Shown: positions 1 through 10,887, counted from the first letter of the stretch. The stretch: 59,998 nt of DNA from Candidatus Omnitrophota bacterium (GCA_040755155.1 JBFMBP010000077.1:1-59998); one strand, 5' to 3'. Program-made: numbers and translations. The notes: generated by a model not told the origin, from the sequence alone.

Positions 1-1
1 T

Positions 2-199
2 TTTCTCCACTCGTTTTCTTATGAATTTAGCCATTTTACAACAAATTTAATCCCTGGGATAGGAAAAGAGCGAAAGCAGGATTCAACAAGAAAAACGATT
101 GATTTATTACTCAAAGAAATCATAAAAATCATGCAACGACGGAAAGCCGAAAACCCATCATTCTATCTCACTCCCGAAGGCGAGAGGATGGAATTGTGA
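2..199 (+). CDS. C-terminal part of an unidentified protein (cut by window edge)
   Basis: A reading frame is open from the first bases to a TGA at 197-199 and encodes 65 residues. It contains a Lys/Arg-rich helical-looking stretch and ends with YLTPEGERMEL. The beginning of the gene lies outside the window. The composition is more coding-like than the AT-rich spacer that follows, which is the main reason to believe it. I recognise no domain. It could also be chance, since 65 codons without a stop is not decisive. Confidence 0.45.
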   Translation, partial: FLHSFSYEFSHFTTNLIPGIGKERKQDSTRKTIDLLLKEIIKIMQRRKAENPSFYLTPEGERMEL

Positions 200-700
200 A
201 ACAAGAGTAAATAATACCAATTGTTATTTATAAAGACAATCGTAAATTTAGATTGAATTAACGTTTCGTTACACTGATATTATATTAGCGCATTTTTTCA
301 CTTTTTAGTATTCCTTTTATGGTAAATGAACTATAATAAGTAGATGGGGAACTATTTATTAATAAAATGAAATGATCGTTTTTAAGGCGGATGGGTTTTA
401 AATTCCATATTTTTCAATATCTTAAGAAGGATATTCATTTATCAATTTATCTTGCGTCCATGAAAATAGATATCATATCGCCACTGCTGTTATTTTTATA
501 AGACATTGAATTTGTTATAATTATATAAAGAAAGGGTATCATTAATTTATCAATAATGGACTGATAATATTGATGCTATAAAGGAATAATTACACATTAT
601 ATAATTTTGATTTTTGAATTTCCTTTTTCCAATTCAATGAGATAAGGTTGATTTTGAGACCTTTGTTCTGTGATTCGATAACAAGGAATGGAGGCTCGTA
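200..700. other. AT-rich gene-free spacer
   Basis: About 500 bases of very AT-rich sequence with stops in all frames. It presumably holds the promoter of the receiver gene at 701, but no single -35/-10 pair stands out from the background. I see no RNA gene, terminator or repeat here. Confidence 0.5.
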
Positions 701-1090
701 ATGGAAAAAAACCAACTTATTCTTTTAGTTGAAGACGAAGAATGCGTTTTAGCCGTTATGAAATCCATGCTTCGTCATTTGAAATGCGATTATATCGAGG
801 CCAAAACCGGGCATGAAGCGTTGCGTCAGATTTACGAACGGGAAGACGATATATCTCTCATCATTCTGGATTACAAACTTCCCGGAATGGATGGCATTCA
901 ATGCCTGCAACACATTCGGCGAGTATCGAAGAAGCCCGTTATTATGACGAGCGGCGAGAGCATCCCCCAAGAAGTAACAAAACATATTGGAGCGCAAGGA
1001 TTTCTGGCGAAACCATTTTCCATCGGAAATATGGAAGACGAACTCATACGCCTCCTTCATAAAAAAGAGAAAGATTCGAAGCCGTTATGA
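701..1090 (+). CDS. Single-domain response regulator (CheY-like receiver)
   Basis: The 129 residues form one receiver domain with no output domain. The acidic pocket is E11-D12-E13, the phosphoacceptor is D57 in LIILDYKLPGMDG, the switch hydroxyl is S84 (or T83) in VIMTSGES, and the invariant lysine is K104 in FLAKPF. Such stand-alone receivers pass phosphate or dock onto a partner protein in the cytoplasm. No histidine kinase is nearby, so the partner is unknown. The ATG is preceded by GGAATGGAGG about 8 bases upstream, which supports this start. Its last 6 bases overlap the end of the convergent gene 1085-2326. The family call is secure; the pathway is not visible. Confidence 0.93.
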   Translation: MEKNQLILLVEDEECVLAVMKSMLRHLKCDYIEAKTGHEALRQIYEREDDISLIILDYKLPGMDGIQCLQHIRRVSKKPVIMTSGESIPQEVTKHIGAQGFLAKPFSIGNMEDELIRLLHKKEKDSKPL

Positions 1091-2326
1091 ATGAAATTCC
1101 TTGACGGCTTCGAATAACGCGGCGATGTTTTCAGGAGGCGCATCGGGAAGAATATTGTGTTCCGCGCAAAATACGAAGCCGCCGCCCGGCGAAAAGATCG
1201 CCAGGCGCCGTTTTACGTGTTCTTTCACTTCGTTCGGCGCGCCTCGGCTCAAGACGCGCCGAATATCGCATCCCCCGCCCCAAAACGTTATGTCTTTGCC
1301 AAATTCCCGCTTCAAGCAATCCGGTTCCATGCGGCGGCAGGAAGCCTGCACGGGATTGACGATCTCCAATCCGGCGTCGATAAGGTCGGGAATCAAAGCG
1401 TATATGGAGCCGCAGGAATGCAGAAACGTATGCATCCGGCTGTTCCGCTTCACATAATCGTACAATCGAGCATGACGCGGCTTAAATAATTTCCGATACG
1501 TCGATGGGGCCATGAACGGCCCTTCGTTCGTCCCCAGATCGTCGCCGAAGCGGATGATATCGGCAATATCGCCCACGGCGGCGCAAACCTTTTCCAGGGT
1601 ATTTAAGTGGATTTCCATAAGAGCGTCGAGCAAGGCTTCCACTTTAGCGGTTTCCGCCGCCAGATCCATGAGGAAATTGTCCATGCGCCGCAAGAAAGTT
1701 CCCCATTCGAATAGATTGCAGCCGCAAACGATCATCAGCGCCCGTTCGGAGTTTTCGTGCAGTGCGAGCGCCTTTTCTCTCAATTTTTCCCAAAAACCGG
1801 TTTCGCCCGCCCGATCCCACGGACTATGCGCCAGCGCCGCCCATGATACTTTTCCCATCGCTTCCGGCAAACGCCGAAAATCGCCGGGATAGCCGTCAAT
1901 ATAGGGAAAACAAGTCTGGTCGAAAAATGCCGCGCCAGCGGGCATGGAGGCGATGCGGGTTCCATCCGCCGTCAGCACATCCCGCCGTTCGCCGGGCTGC
2001 GTCGAGGGGGAGAACCAACGGGGAAAGTCCGCTTCGCTTCCATCCGGCAGCGTCGCGGGACGCCAATCCTCGTCATTAGAGTTAAAAGCGCGGCCGATGT
2101 CGATGGCGTCGATTTCAAATCGGTCCAGCGCCCAATCCTCCGGTTCCGCCAACTGCTGAACTACGTCATATACTCTTGTACGTCCTTGCTGTACGCCAAG
2201 ATGTTTTTTGAGCCGGTTGTAAGCGATGGCGGAAATGCCGGAGCTGGGCGTCGATCCCAAATCCACGGGGACTCGATCCGGCTGGCGATGAGCGACGCTG
2301 GCGAGAATGCGTTCTTTTCCATTCAT
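1085..2326 (-). CDS. Uroporphyrinogen decarboxylase (URO-D) family protein, methyltransferase-like
   Basis: The 413-residue protein begins with MNGKERILASVAHRQPDRVP, the usual opening of the large URO-D superfamily branch found in uncultured heterotrophs, and fills a single TIM-barrel domain. It keeps a His-X-Cys pair in LHSCGS (about residue 305) and a later Cys in FVFCAEHN. These correspond to the zinc ligands of MtaA/MtbA-type corrinoid methyltransferases, so a methyl-transfer role is more likely than haem synthesis; the substrate is unknown. A TTG 24 bases upstream extends the frame by 8 residues, but the ATG at 2326 fits the family start better. Neither start has a strong Shine-Dalgarno site. 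A second homologue lies at 53818-54975. Confidence 0.88.
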   Translation of the reverse strand: MNGKERILASVAHRQPDRVPVDLGSTPSSGISAIAYNRLKKHLGVQQGRTRVYDVVQQLAEPEDWALDRFEIDAIDIGRAFNSNDEDWRPATLPDGSEADFPRWFSPSTQPGERRDVLTADGTRIASMPAGAAFFDQTCFPYIDGYPGDFRRLPEAMGKVSWAALAHSPWDRAGETGFWEKLREKALALHENSERALMIVCGCNLFEWGTFLRRMDNFLMDLAAETAKVEALLDALMEIHLNTLEKVCAAVGDIADIIRFGDDLGTNEGPFMAPSTYRKLFKPRHARLYDYVKRNSRMHTFLHSCGSIYALIPDLIDAGLEIVNPVQASCRRMEPDCLKREFGKDITFWGGGCDIRRVLSRGAPNEVKEHVKRRLAIFSPGGGFVFCAEHNILPDAPPENIAALFEAVKEFHS

Positions 2327-2502
2327 AGCGGATATCTTAATCGTACCCAATCACAAGTAATTTTTGATTCTTCACCGATTTATATGGGTGAAAAGTATGA
2401 ATCGGCCTAGCCACTATTTCATTTTTTACTTGATTTTTCTACTTCTTGAATTCTCTCGATAATAGTCTGCTTCGTAGAATTGTTCAATGAATCTAAAAAC
2501 AG

Positions 2503-2540
2503 TGATAAGTGACAAGTGACAAGTAACGAGTGATAAGTAA
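2503..2540. repeat. Short tandem repeat, unit about GTGACAAGT
   Basis: About four imperfect 7-10 base units (AGTGATAAGTGACAAGTGAC and so on) follow one another. Similar runs occur between genes of many environmental bacteria. No function is evident. Confidence 0.6.
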
Positions 2541-2763
2541 AATAAATTAAGCGAGTTACGAAATACTTTCCGCTCACCTTTTGGGTGATAAGGATGTTAT
2601 TACGCATCATTATTAAAAACAAGGATTAATAATCTCATACAAATTGCCAACTGATGTTTTTAGGTTAATTCTGGGAAAACAAAAAAACTCGCAAAATCCT
2701 TCAAGTCTGAGTAAGACCGGTTAGAATGAACTTCTAACTGTCGAATTATTCTATAAACCGCAT

Positions 2764-2795
2764 AAATAAAAAACGCCAGCCGTTCCGCTGGCGTT
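2764..2795 (-). terminator. Intrinsic terminator of the gene at 2825-3268
   Basis: A perfect 9-bp stem (AACGCCAGC / GCTGGCGTT) with a 6-base loop is followed on the minus strand by six Ts. It lies about 30 bases past the stop codon of the Pro/Gln-rich gene. Confidence 0.9.
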
Positions 2796-2824
2796 CGAAT
2801 ATAAAAAACTTTTGGCGCAATTCA

Positions 2825-3268
2825 TTAAGCCATTACATTCAACGACTGGCCTGGAGCTAAGTCTTGCGTAGGCGTATAGGCTGGCGGCGCAGGCGGGGCG
2901 GGTTGCGTCGGCTGTTGTTCGGCGGTTACGTTGTTTTGTGCGGCTCTAGGCGCAGGCCGGGAATACGTCGCGCCGGTTGGTCCTTGCGCGTTGTTCATGT
3001 TCCGAGCCAATCCTGGCTGCGTAGGCGCATTCGCCGCCGTACCGGGACCCGTTGTCAATGCGCGAACAGCTTGTTGGCTGATTTGCACTTGATCCAGCCC
3101 ATTGGTTTGGTTAAATGAAGGAGCAGCCGTTTGATTCCTTGCCGGAGTTTGGGGCGTAGTAAAAGGATTGGTTGGAGCCGTTGGAGCGGTAGGCCTTCTT
3201 GGTTGAATGCCTTGCATCTGGGTTGGATTCGTCGGTATTGCCGTTTGGTTCGTAGGTCCGTTTACCAT
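2825..3268 (-). CDS. Pro/Thr/Gln/Asn-rich small protein, function unknown
   Basis: The 147 residues are dominated by Pro, Thr, Gln, Asn and Ala and look mostly disordered. A short ordered-looking segment around residues 60-72, LDQVQISQQAVRAL, resembles the D-x-V-x-I-S-x-x-A pattern seen near the ends of small flagellar or FlgM-like proteins; this resemblance is only suggestive. There is no signal peptide or membrane segment. The ATG has GAGG about 9 bases upstream and a strong terminator follows the gene, so it is probably a real monocistronic gene. Confidence 0.7.
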   Translation of the reverse strand: MVNGPTNQTAIPTNPTQMQGIQPRRPTAPTAPTNPFTTPQTPARNQTAAPSFNQTNGLDQVQISQQAVRALTTGPGTAANAPTQPGLARNMNNAQGPTGATYSRPAPRAAQNNVTAEQQPTQPAPPAPPAYTPTQDLAPGQSLNVMA

Positions 3269-3351
3269 GATAGGAACCTCGCATATATTAAATTAATGAA
3301 TGAATGATAACATAAATAATATCAAAAAGCAAATACTATTTTTACCTTTTT

Positions 3352-4029
3352 TTATCTTTGCGATGATTCGTATTCCCTCTTCCTAATTTCATTGACAAAG
3401 CGATGCGCTTCCCGAATAGGTTCCGGCAGACGGCATTGGCGGCAAAGATGGAGAATCAACTGGGTTGATCGTTCGAAATCTATTCTATGTCCTGGACTTA
3501 TAAACAAAGGTTTTACATGGTTTCTCGTTCGGACGACCTCGCCGATTTTATCGCCGTTCAATAGTAAATCGCTTTTGCCGCCGCGTTCTAATCCCGGCTC
3601 GGCATATTCGCCAACCAGGCGGCTTTTGGCGCAGCCAACCGTAATCAATCCCGATTCCACGCCGATATGGCTGGCTAGTCCTGCACGCCGGGGATGAGCG
3701 ATTCCCTGACCGTCGCACACTAAAACTTGTGGAAGAGCCTTCAGCCGTTCAAGGCAAGTCTTGACTAAAGGCCATTCACGGAACGCCAAAAAACCGGGGA
3801 TATAGGGAAAGGCTAACTCTTCCTCCGCCCATACTCTCTCGATCAATTCCAAATTCGGATAAGTCATAACCACAACGGCGGCATAACCTATTTTAGAAAA
3901 ACGGCCGCAAGATATATCCGCCGCTCCCACAGTCTGCAGCTGATCGAAGGGCGGGAGAGCGTTATGGAGATCGACGCGGCGGGCGATCTCTTCCTGCTTC
4001 TCGCGTAAGGATGGAATATCCTGTTTCAT
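3352..4029 (-). CDS. nfi: Endonuclease V (deoxyinosine 3'-endonuclease)
   Basis: This cytoplasmic repair enzyme nicks DNA one base 3' of deoxyinosine. From the ATG at 4029 it has 225 residues, close to the 223 of E. coli Nfi. The family motifs are all present: D38 in GAADIS, the wedge motif YIPGFLAFRE with Y76 and E85, D106 and H112 in VCDGQGIAHPRRAG, GCAKSRL, and VRTRNHVKPLFISPGHRI. A TTG at 4044 would add five residues; the ATG is preferred because it matches family length. It is divergent to mfd at 4143, another repair gene, with a spacer of about 110 bases that probably holds both promoters. Confidence 0.95.
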   Translation of the reverse strand: MKQDIPSLREKQEEIARRVDLHNALPPFDQLQTVGAADISCGRFSKIGYAAVVVMTYPNLELIERVWAEEELAFPYIPGFLAFREWPLVKTCLERLKALPQVLVCDGQGIAHPRRAGLASHIGVESGLITVGCAKSRLVGEYAEPGLERGGKSDLLLNGDKIGEVVRTRNHVKPLFISPGHRIDFERSTQLILHLCRQCRLPEPIREAHRFVNEIRKREYESSQR

Positions 4030-4142
4030 TTCATCTTTTCTCAAGGATGGATATTGTTCATTTCGTTTATAGTGGATATCTTAATCTAAAGCGTTTTTTT
4101 AAATATGGTTCGCAATCCGTTGGATAGAATTGCCGCAATTCC

Positions 4143-7100
4143 ATGAAACTAAAATCCGAAGTCTCCCCTTTCCTGCTCGATTCCTTATTGCATGAGATCG
4201 TTTCCCGCGGCGAATTCGTCCAAGCCTTCGACATTGTGCGGCGCGGCGGCCAGGTCTATTGCGGGCAGGCGGTGGGTTCGTCCAAGGCGTTGTTGACCAT
4301 CCAACTAGCGGCGGCGGCGCAAGCGCCGGTCGTCGCCATCACGCCGGATCAGAGCGGCGCTTATCTCATGCTGGACGATGTGGAATTTTTTCAACGTGGA
4401 CGGGAAGCAAAAATTCCGGTCTTCGTCTACCCTCACCTGGAAATTCTCCCTTACGAATCCCAGGCGCCGGAATTGGCCATTGGCATGGAGCGCCTAGCCC
4501 CCATCCAATATTACTTGGAGCATTACTCCAACGCGCCGGATGCTGCCAGCCCGATGATCGTCATTGCGCCCGTTTCCGCCGTTCTTAAGCGCCTGCCGCC
4601 TTTGACCCAATACGAACGCCAAGCCCTGCGCTTGCAAAGCGGCAAGGAGATTAGCCGCGACGCCATCGCCGCCTGGCTGGCGGCTCAGGGCTACGAGTTT
4701 CGCGATTTGGTGGCGCAACGCGGCGATTTTTCCATTCGCGGCGATATCGTCGATATCTACTCTTTCTCCTATCCCGATCCCGTGCGCATCGAATTATGGG
4801 GTGACGAAATCGACTCCATCCGCCTCTTCGACATCTCCACCCAACGCTCTAAAACGACCGTCAAGGAAGCTGTTTTTTACGCCAGCAACGAAGATTCGTT
4901 AATCCGGGAAGCATTAGCAGACGGAATAAGGCTGCCTAGCCTGCCATCGCTGTTGGGACCGCGCTGCGCCGTGGTCTTAGCAGGAGAAGACGAAGTAGAG
5001 AAGGAAGGAGAGAAGTTCGTTTCTCTCATTGATAAACGTTATAGAGAAATAACTACTCGCTCAGACGACGAACATGAATTGTTATTGGGCGAGGAAGATT
5101 TCCATAAACATCAACAAGCCATTTTGGAACCTCCGGAGACGCTTTATTTCAATTATGGCGAATGGGAAAACGAATTCGGCGCGCGTCCGCTGCTCTCGCT
5201 TACGGAATTCGCGCTGGATCCTGGTCCTCAGCGGATCAACTTGGGCTTCGCTACGCCAGAAATTTTCGGCGAAGACAAAAAGGAGCGCATCGCCAGTCTC
5301 ATCCGCCTCACTACGGCGGGCAGCCGGGTTTTGATTGTCTGCGACAACAGCGGCCAACAAAGCCGCCTGGAAGAAATCTTCGAAACTCACCGTAAAGAGA
5401 ACAACCTTCCCCCCGGCGCCGCTTTCCCGCAAACCGTCGTCGGCGAACTCCATCGCGGCTTCGCTTCCGCCGTTCCCAATATTCTTCTATGCGCCGACCG
5501 CGAGATTTTCGGGCGTTACCATCGGTTTAAGACTCCCGCCCGCGAGGGCATCGCCATGCCCATCGCCGACCTTATGGATTTGAAGCCGGGAGAATTCGTC
5601 GTGCATATCGATCACGGCATCGGGCGCTTCACCGCCATCCGGCGCATGACAAACGACGGCGTCGAGGGCGAATTTCTGGAACTTGAATATGCAGACAACG
5701 GCGTTCTCTACGTCCCCATCGATCAGGTGGACAAAGTCGGTCACTACGTCGGCGGCGAAAACGCCCAGCCCGCGCTATCGAAACTAGGAACGAAAAACTG
5801 GGAGCGCGCCAAGGCCCGCGCCCGGCAGGCGATCGAAGATATGGCGGAAGAGTTGCTTGAACTCTACGCCACCCGCCGCATCCGCAAAGGCCACTCCTTC
5901 GCTCAGGATACTCCCTGGCAGCACGAGTTCGAGGCGTCCTTTCTTTACGAAGAAACCGCCGACCAATGGCGGGCGATCGAAGAGGTCAAGCGCGATATGG
6001 AGAACGGCGAGCCGATGGACCGCCTCATCTGCGGCGACGTAGGCTTCGGCAAAACGGAAGTGGCCATCCGCGCCGCTTTCAAAGCCGTCATGGACGGCAA
6101 ACAGGTCGCCATCCTCACGCCTACGACGATCCTCTGCCAACAGCATTACAACACCTTCAAGGATCGTCTCGCAGAGTATCCCGTGCGCGTGGAAATGCTC
6201 TCGCGCTTTCTCTCCAGCGGAGAGCAAAAAATCGTCGTCGAGGATGTCAAGAATAACGAAGTCGATATCTGTATCGGAACCCATCGCTTGCTATCCAAAG
6301 ACATTCAATTCAGCGATCTGGGATTAGTCATCATTGATGAAGAACAGCGCTTTGGCGTCAAACATAAGGAGCGGCTGCGCCAAATCCGCAAACTGGTGGA
6401 TACGCTCACCCTGACGGCGACGCCCATCCCGCGCACTCTCTACATGTCCATCTCTGGCATCCGCAACATGAGTATGGTCAGCACGCCGCCCAAAAACCGT
6501 CTGCCCATAGAAACCTACATCATGGAATGGTCTCCGGACGTGATCGAGAACGCCATCCTACGCGAACTGTCCCGCGATGGCCAGGTGTACTTCGTCCACA
6601 ACCGCGTGGAATCGATTCTGCAAGTCGCCAATTACGTGCAGGAGATCGTTCCCCAGGCGCGCATTTGCGTCGGTCACGGACAGATGGCCGAGCGCGAACT
6701 GGAGACGATCATGATGCGTTTCATCCGGCGCGATTACGACATCCTCGTCGCCACCAGCATCATCGAGAACGGCCTCGACATTCCCAACGTCAATACTATC
6801 ATTATCAACAAGGCCGATCATTTCGGCCTTTCCCAGCTCTACCAACTGCGCGGGCGCGTAGGACGCGACCGCCATCGCGCCTATTGCTACCTGCTCGTGC
6901 CCAGCAAGAAAGCGCTAACGCCCATCGCCCGCCGCCGCCTGCTGGCGCTTCAGGAGCACAACCAACTCGGTTCGGGATTCCACCTCGCCATGCGCGATAT
7001 GGAACTGCGCGGCATCGGCAATATTCTAGGACGCCAACAGCATGGGCATATCGCCGCCATCGGCTTCGATCTCTATACCAAATTGCTCGCCGATACGGTT

Positions 7101-7685
7101 CATTCCCTGAAAAGAAATAAGAACATCCCCTTAGAATGGGAAACGACGCTGGAAATTGTCCCCAAAGGCTCCATCCCGCCCAATTACGTCGAAAGCAGCA
7201 AACAGCGCATGTCCCTGCACCAGCGTATTGCCAAAATCAAGACCTTCGAAGAAATCGAAAGTCTTAAGGAAGAACTATCGGATATTTACGGTAAGATCCC
7301 AGCCGAAGTGGAGCGCTTGCTCTATGGCGTAAATATCCGCGTCCGCGCCCATCAGGCGGGCATGGATATCGTTAGCCTGCGGCGCAATAAAGGCTATCTG
7401 CGCTACCACCTGAGCCAGGCGGAACGTTTCAATCCCATGCGTATTTTGGAAATGGATGGGTGGGAAGGTTTGAAACTGCTGGTAACTACAAAGGGCGACA
7501 ATGTCGCCATCGAATTTCAAGATCCGCAAAACCGCGGATTCCTGGCGGACAAAGCGATTCCGCTCATCGACGCGCTGGAAGCCAAAGAAGCCCCCGTCTT
7601 CCAAAAGCCAACGCCCCCGCCTCCTCCACCGCCGCCCAAGAAAAAAATCCTCTCAAAAGCGCCGGGGAGAAAACGGTTTTATTGA
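4143..7685 (+). CDS. mfd: Transcription-repair coupling factor Mfd
   Basis: This superfamily 2 translocase removes stalled RNA polymerase from DNA lesions and recruits UvrA. The 1180 residues compare with about 1150 in E. coli. Visible in order: the UvrB-homology N-terminal region (about 20-330), the RNA polymerase interaction region (about 480-560, [18 protein letters not shown]), the helicase core with Walker [10 protein letters not shown] (about residue 635), DEEQ box in [13 protein letters not shown] (about 733), [10 protein letters not shown], and QLRGRVGR, and a C-terminal TRCF domain. The last 30 residues are an unusual Pro-rich and Lys-rich tail ([10 protein letters not shown] then KKK). 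No obvious Shine-Dalgarno site precedes the ATG. Nothing else appears to be cotranscribed with it. Confidence 0.98.
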   Translation: MKLKSEVSPFLLDSLLHEIVSRGEFVQAFDIVRRGGQVYCGQAVGSSKALLTIQLAAAAQAPVVAITPDQSGAYLMLDDVEFFQRGREAKIPVFVYPHLEILPYESQAPELAIGMERLAPIQYYLEHYSNAPDAASPMIVIAPVSAVLKRLPPLTQYERQALRLQSGKEISRDAIAAWLAAQGYEFRDLVAQRGDFSIRGDIVDIYSFSYPDPVRIELWGDEIDSIRLFDISTQRSKTTVKEAVFYASNEDSLIREALADGIRLPSLPSLLGPRCAVVLAGEDEVEKEGEKFVSLIDKRYREITTRSDDEHELLLGEEDFHKHQQAILEPPETLYFNYGEWENEFGARPLLSLTEFALDPGPQRINLGFATPEIFGEDKKERIASLIRLTTAGSRVLIVCDNSGQQSRLEEIFETHRKENNLPPGAAFPQTVVGELHRGFASAVPNILLCADREIFGRYHRFKTPAREGIAMPIADLMDLKPGEFVVHIDHGIGRFTAIRRMTNDGVEGEFLELEYADNGVLYVPIDQVDKVGHYVGGENAQPALSKLGTKNWERAKARARQAIEDMAEELLELYATRRIRKGHSFAQDTPWQHEFEASFLYEETADQWRAIEEVKRDMENGEPMDRLICGDVGFGKTEVAIRAAFKAVMDGKQVAILTPTTILCQQHYNTFKDRLAEYPVRVEMLSRFLSSGEQKIVVEDVKNNEVDICIGTHRLLSKDIQFSDLGLVIIDEEQRFGVKHKERLRQIRKLVDTLTLTATPIPRTLYMSISGIRNMSMVSTPPKNRLPIETYIMEWSPDVIENAILRELSRDGQVYFVHNRVESILQVANYVQEIVPQARICVGHGQMAERELETIMMRFIRRDYDILVATSIIENGLDIPNVNTIIINKADHFGLSQLYQLRGRVGRDRHRAYCYLLVPSKKALTPIARRRLLALQEHNQLGSGFHLAMRDMELRGIGNILGRQQHGHIAAIGFDLYTKLLADTVHSLKRNKNIPLEWETTLEIVPKGSIPPNYVESSKQRMSLHQRIAKIKTFEEIESLKEELSDIYGKIPAEVERLLYGVNIRVRAHQAGMDIVSLRRNKGYLRYHLSQAERFNPMRILEMDGWEGLKLLVTTKGDNVAIEFQDPQNRGFLADKAIPLIDALEAKEAPVFQKPTPPPPPPPPKKKILSKAPGRKRFY

Positions 7686-7979
7686 TATTCCGATTTGATA
7701 ACTTATATTACGCAGCCATTCCTATCACCCCATCAGTTGGGTTCAGAAACTTCAAGAACCGATCCCCATCCCCTGGTTGGATAACCGTCTCGTGCAGATC
7801 AAATTTTCTGCTTAATCGGCCTCCTGCCCCTAAAAATTCTTGGATTAATTATGATGGTTGGGGATGACGTGAAAATCGGTGTTGAATAATTAAAATAAAT
7901 ATAATAAAAATTGTTGTCGTTACGCTATATCAATGATATATAAATTCATAAATAAAATATCTACTTTGGGGGGCAAGAA

Positions 7980-9401
7980 ATGGATAACAGAAATAAAATT
8001 ATTGTAGAACTCAGCGCCATCGTTTTCTTATTCGCGCAGATAGCCTTCTCTCAAACCGTAATATTCGATTTTTCCGGCAAAACTAAAGAAGAAAACAAAA
8101 TTTCCATCCGTGAAGTCGGATTCGGAATGCTTCCCTTGGCCGATGTTTCTTTTGGCAAAATTCCGACCGACGCCGATGATCCCAGCGCGACGGATGGGCG
8201 GGGCGTGATCGTAACCGCTGATCCCGGTGAAGGGGCTATGATCTATTTTCCTCCCGTTATTACGACGCATCCCGTGCTGATTCGTTGCTATGTCCGAACA
8301 ACCAATTCCGACTCCTCCGTTTATCTCGCGTCCATCGATCTGGGAAAAAATGTCTTTGTCTCTACTATGACTCCGAACTATGGCCGATTTTTCGAGAATA
8401 AATATCAGCGATTGTCTTTTCTCGTTACGTCTTCTTCGCATATAGGCATCCAACCGATCCTGCAGACCGCGGATTTTACCGAACCGGATGTTCTTACGGC
8501 GTATGTCGATAACGTTGAAATCATTATTTTGGAATCAGGAAAGTATTACAGCGAAGTTTTTATCAATGGCGGCAATATCGATCCATATAGCGTCTCCGCC
8601 GATGAATGCCCCTCGATTCCAACTCAACAAACGCCTACGCCGGTTCCCATTTCCACCTATAATCTTCCTCAAGAAATTACTATCGATATTCCCAACCTGC
8701 CAGCGGACGCAACGCCTCTCGAAATGGTCTTGATTCCCGCCGGTTCATTTGTCATGGGAAGCCCGGAAACGGAAATCGACCGCGATGAAGACGAGATGCA
8801 ACATCCGGCGACCATCACGAAACCTTTCCATCTTGGAAAATATGAAATCACCAATGCGCAATGGAATTCAATGCTCAATATAAAGGAGTTGCTTCCTGCA
8901 GGAAATAGAAATTTGCCTAAAGTCAATATTACTTGGGACGACAGTTTAGCTTTTATACAACAACTCAATCTTACAAAGCAAGGATCGTTTCGCCTGCCAA
9001 CCGAAGCCGAATGGGAATACGCCTGCCGCGCCGGAACGACAACAAGCTACTATTGGGGAGACAACGCCAATGACAATGAAGAATTAAATCGCAAATACGC
9101 CGTATATTCATGCGACGGAGGAGGATGCGAATCGAAAAAAGCGGGTTCAAAATTGTCTAATCCATTCGGACTTTATGACATGAGTGGAAATGTATCGGAG
9201 TGGTGCTTGAACTGGTATTATCCTTATCCTAATGCCTTGGAAGAGAATCCTTTTGGACCTCCTATCGGCGAAAGTCACGCTGCGAGAGGCGGATTTTTTT
9301 TCGGATATTCATACCAAATGCGCAGCGCCAATCGCGATTTTTATAAACCTGATAATGCTTCCGCTATTGTTGGTTTTCGAATTCTAAAAGAAGTGGAATA
9401 A
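7980..9401 (+). CDS. Exported SUMF1/FGE-fold protein with an N-terminal beta domain
   Basis: Residues 1-24 form a Sec signal peptide ending near AFSQT. Residues 25-200 are a beta-rich domain I do not recognise, followed by a short TQQTPTPVP linker. The C-terminal part (about 235-473) is a SUMF1-type fold with EMVLIPAGSFVMGSP, FRLPTEAEWEYACRAG and GLYDMSGNVSEWCLNW. True formylglycine-generating enzymes carry a pair of catalytic cysteines near the C-terminus; here that region reads RSANRDFY without them, so an oxidase role is unlikely. SUMF1-fold proteins without these residues often act as binding modules. The ATG follows a GGGGGG tract with good spacing. A second SUMF1 protein lies at 28208-29326. 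Confidence 0.9.
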   Translation: MDNRNKIIVELSAIVFLFAQIAFSQTVIFDFSGKTKEENKISIREVGFGMLPLADVSFGKIPTDADDPSATDGRGVIVTADPGEGAMIYFPPVITTHPVLIRCYVRTTNSDSSVYLASIDLGKNVFVSTMTPNYGRFFENKYQRLSFLVTSSSHIGIQPILQTADFTEPDVLTAYVDNVEIIILESGKYYSEVFINGGNIDPYSVSADECPSIPTQQTPTPVPISTYNLPQEITIDIPNLPADATPLEMVLIPAGSFVMGSPETEIDRDEDEMQHPATITKPFHLGKYEITNAQWNSMLNIKELLPAGNRNLPKVNITWDDSLAFIQQLNLTKQGSFRLPTEAEWEYACRAGTTTSYYWGDNANDNEELNRKYAVYSCDGGGCESKKAGSKLSNPFGLYDMSGNVSEWCLNWYYPYPNALEENPFGPPIGESHAARGGFFFGYSYQMRSANRDFYKPDNASAIVGFRILKEVE

Positions 9402-9477
9402 CAAACAATGATAATATGGCGGAGTGGCAAGGGCAAGGTTTTTTCTGCTCTTGAGTATTTCAACATAGGAGCAAGTT

Positions 9478-10842
9478 ATGTTCAAGCGATTCATCCATAT
9501 TAGTTTAGCGCTGCACTTTATAACCGGAATCGCATCGACGCAAATGGAAAATGAGGATTACGATCAATACGGCGGCTGGAAAGCTATACATTCGGTTGCG
9601 ACAGGCCATTTCTACGTCAAAGAAATAGACGGCGTTTGGTGGATGATCGATCCCGAAGGCAACGCCATTCTTTCTATCGGCGTGAATTATATCAACAGTC
9701 AAGGCGATTATTCGCCGGTTACGGAGAATTCGCCTTTTCAGGAGTATGTGAGTGAAAAATATAATCAACATTTTGATGTTTGGTACGAAGAGACGGCGAA
9801 ACGATTGCAAGAATGGAATTTCAATACGGCGGGAGCATGGTCGAATGAATTTTATTTACATAAGCTGCCAATCTCTTTTACCGATTCCTTTGAGGATAAC
9901 GATGGAAATAGAACCAACGATTGGTACTATGGCATCCCTTTGAACATTTTCAACTATTCCGGTTATGTAAACAGGTTAGCATTTTCCTTTGCAAAATTAT
10001 ATAATAATAATCCTTATTGCATTGGCATTTTTTCCCACAACGAACTCCGTTGGGGGCCGGATTGGCGCAGCAATCGATCCCTTTTGCTCGATTTTCTAGT
10101 ATACAATCCCGACGATCGAAAGGGATTCGACGCCGCCGTGCAATTTGTCAAAGAGAAGTATAAAACCATTGACGAATTGAACTGGCAATGGGGAATCCAA
10201 GCGAGAACCTTCAATACCATCTCTTACGATACGGCGCGTTTCCCTCCTTCAGAATCGCGCGCGGAAGCAGAAGAGGAATTCTTGACCTTTTATGCGGAAA
10301 CCTATTTTCAAACTTTCCGGGATGCTTTCACCCAACACAATTTACAGCAATTATATCTCGGCAATCGCTTTGCAGGCGATATTCCCGCGCCCGTTTTGAA
10401 AGTCGTCGGCAAATACGTCGATATCGTATGTCTTAATACTTATGAACTTGCGCCCCCCATCGATCAGTTGGAAGAGATTCACCGGACAACCGGCCGTCCG
10501 ATCATGATTACGGAATTCTCGTTTCGCGCTAGGGATTCGGGATTGCCCAATACGATAGGCCCGGGTACTCTCTTAGCGACTCAGGCGGATCGCGCTAGCC
10601 ATTATCGATCTTTCGTCCAACAAATTTTATCCTTGCCGTATATGGTAGGCTATCATTGGTATCAATATATGGATCAACCTTATGAAGGCCGCTTTGACGG
10701 ACAAAACAGCAATTACGGCTTGGTTACCATTCACGACGAGCCTTGGCAAGAGTTAGTAGACGCCGCTAAAGACGTAAATCGAAAAGCCATGGAAATTCAT
10801 GCCGCATCCAAGTCGGCCGTCCCTTCTTGGCCGGAGTTTTAA
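9478..10842 (+). CDS. Exported glycoside hydrolase-like protein, clan GH-A TIM barrel
   Basis: A signal peptide of about 20 residues precedes a TIM-barrel enzyme of 454 residues. The opening FYVKEIDGVWWMIDPEGNA with ILSIGVN is typical of agarase or beta-galactosidase-like members of clan GH-A. The probable acid/base is the Glu of FSHNELRWG (about residue 188) and the probable nucleophile the Glu of PIMITEFSF (about 345); the barrel closes with GYHWYQYMDQP. The exact family and substrate cannot be read from sequence alone. The start is supported by AGGAG 7 bases upstream. It lies 76 bases after the SUMF1 gene on the same strand, so cotranscription is possible. It is convergent with the GH127-type gene. 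Confidence 0.85.
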   Translation: MFKRFIHISLALHFITGIASTQMENEDYDQYGGWKAIHSVATGHFYVKEIDGVWWMIDPEGNAILSIGVNYINSQGDYSPVTENSPFQEYVSEKYNQHFDVWYEETAKRLQEWNFNTAGAWSNEFYLHKLPISFTDSFEDNDGNRTNDWYYGIPLNIFNYSGYVNRLAFSFAKLYNNNPYCIGIFSHNELRWGPDWRSNRSLLLDFLVYNPDDRKGFDAAVQFVKEKYKTIDELNWQWGIQARTFNTISYDTARFPPSESRAEAEEEFLTFYAETYFQTFRDAFTQHNLQQLYLGNRFAGDIPAPVLKVVGKYVDIVCLNTYELAPPIDQLEEIHRTTGRPIMITEFSFRARDSGLPNTIGPGTLLATQADRASHYRSFVQQILSLPYMVGYHWYQYMDQPYEGRFDGQNSNYGLVTIHDEPWQELVDAAKDVNRKAMEIHAASKSAVPSWPEF

Positions 10843-10887
10843 AATAGGCTCTCACACAAGATGCGCTCCGCTATCTTTCAAAAAACC

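Larger units (their letters stand above)
2327..2824. other. Non-coding spacer with short degenerate repeats and a terminator
   Basis: Roughly 500 bases without a convincing gene. It contains the GTGATAAGTGACAAGT-type tandem stretch at 2503-2540 and the terminator of the gene at 2825-3268. A 67-codon minus-strand frame at 2419-2622 reads mainly through the tandem repeat and looks spurious. Confidence 0.6.

Noticed and set aside
2419-2622. 67-codon minus-strand ORF
   Set aside because: Much of it translates the GTGACAAGT-type tandem repeat, and no ribosome site precedes it.
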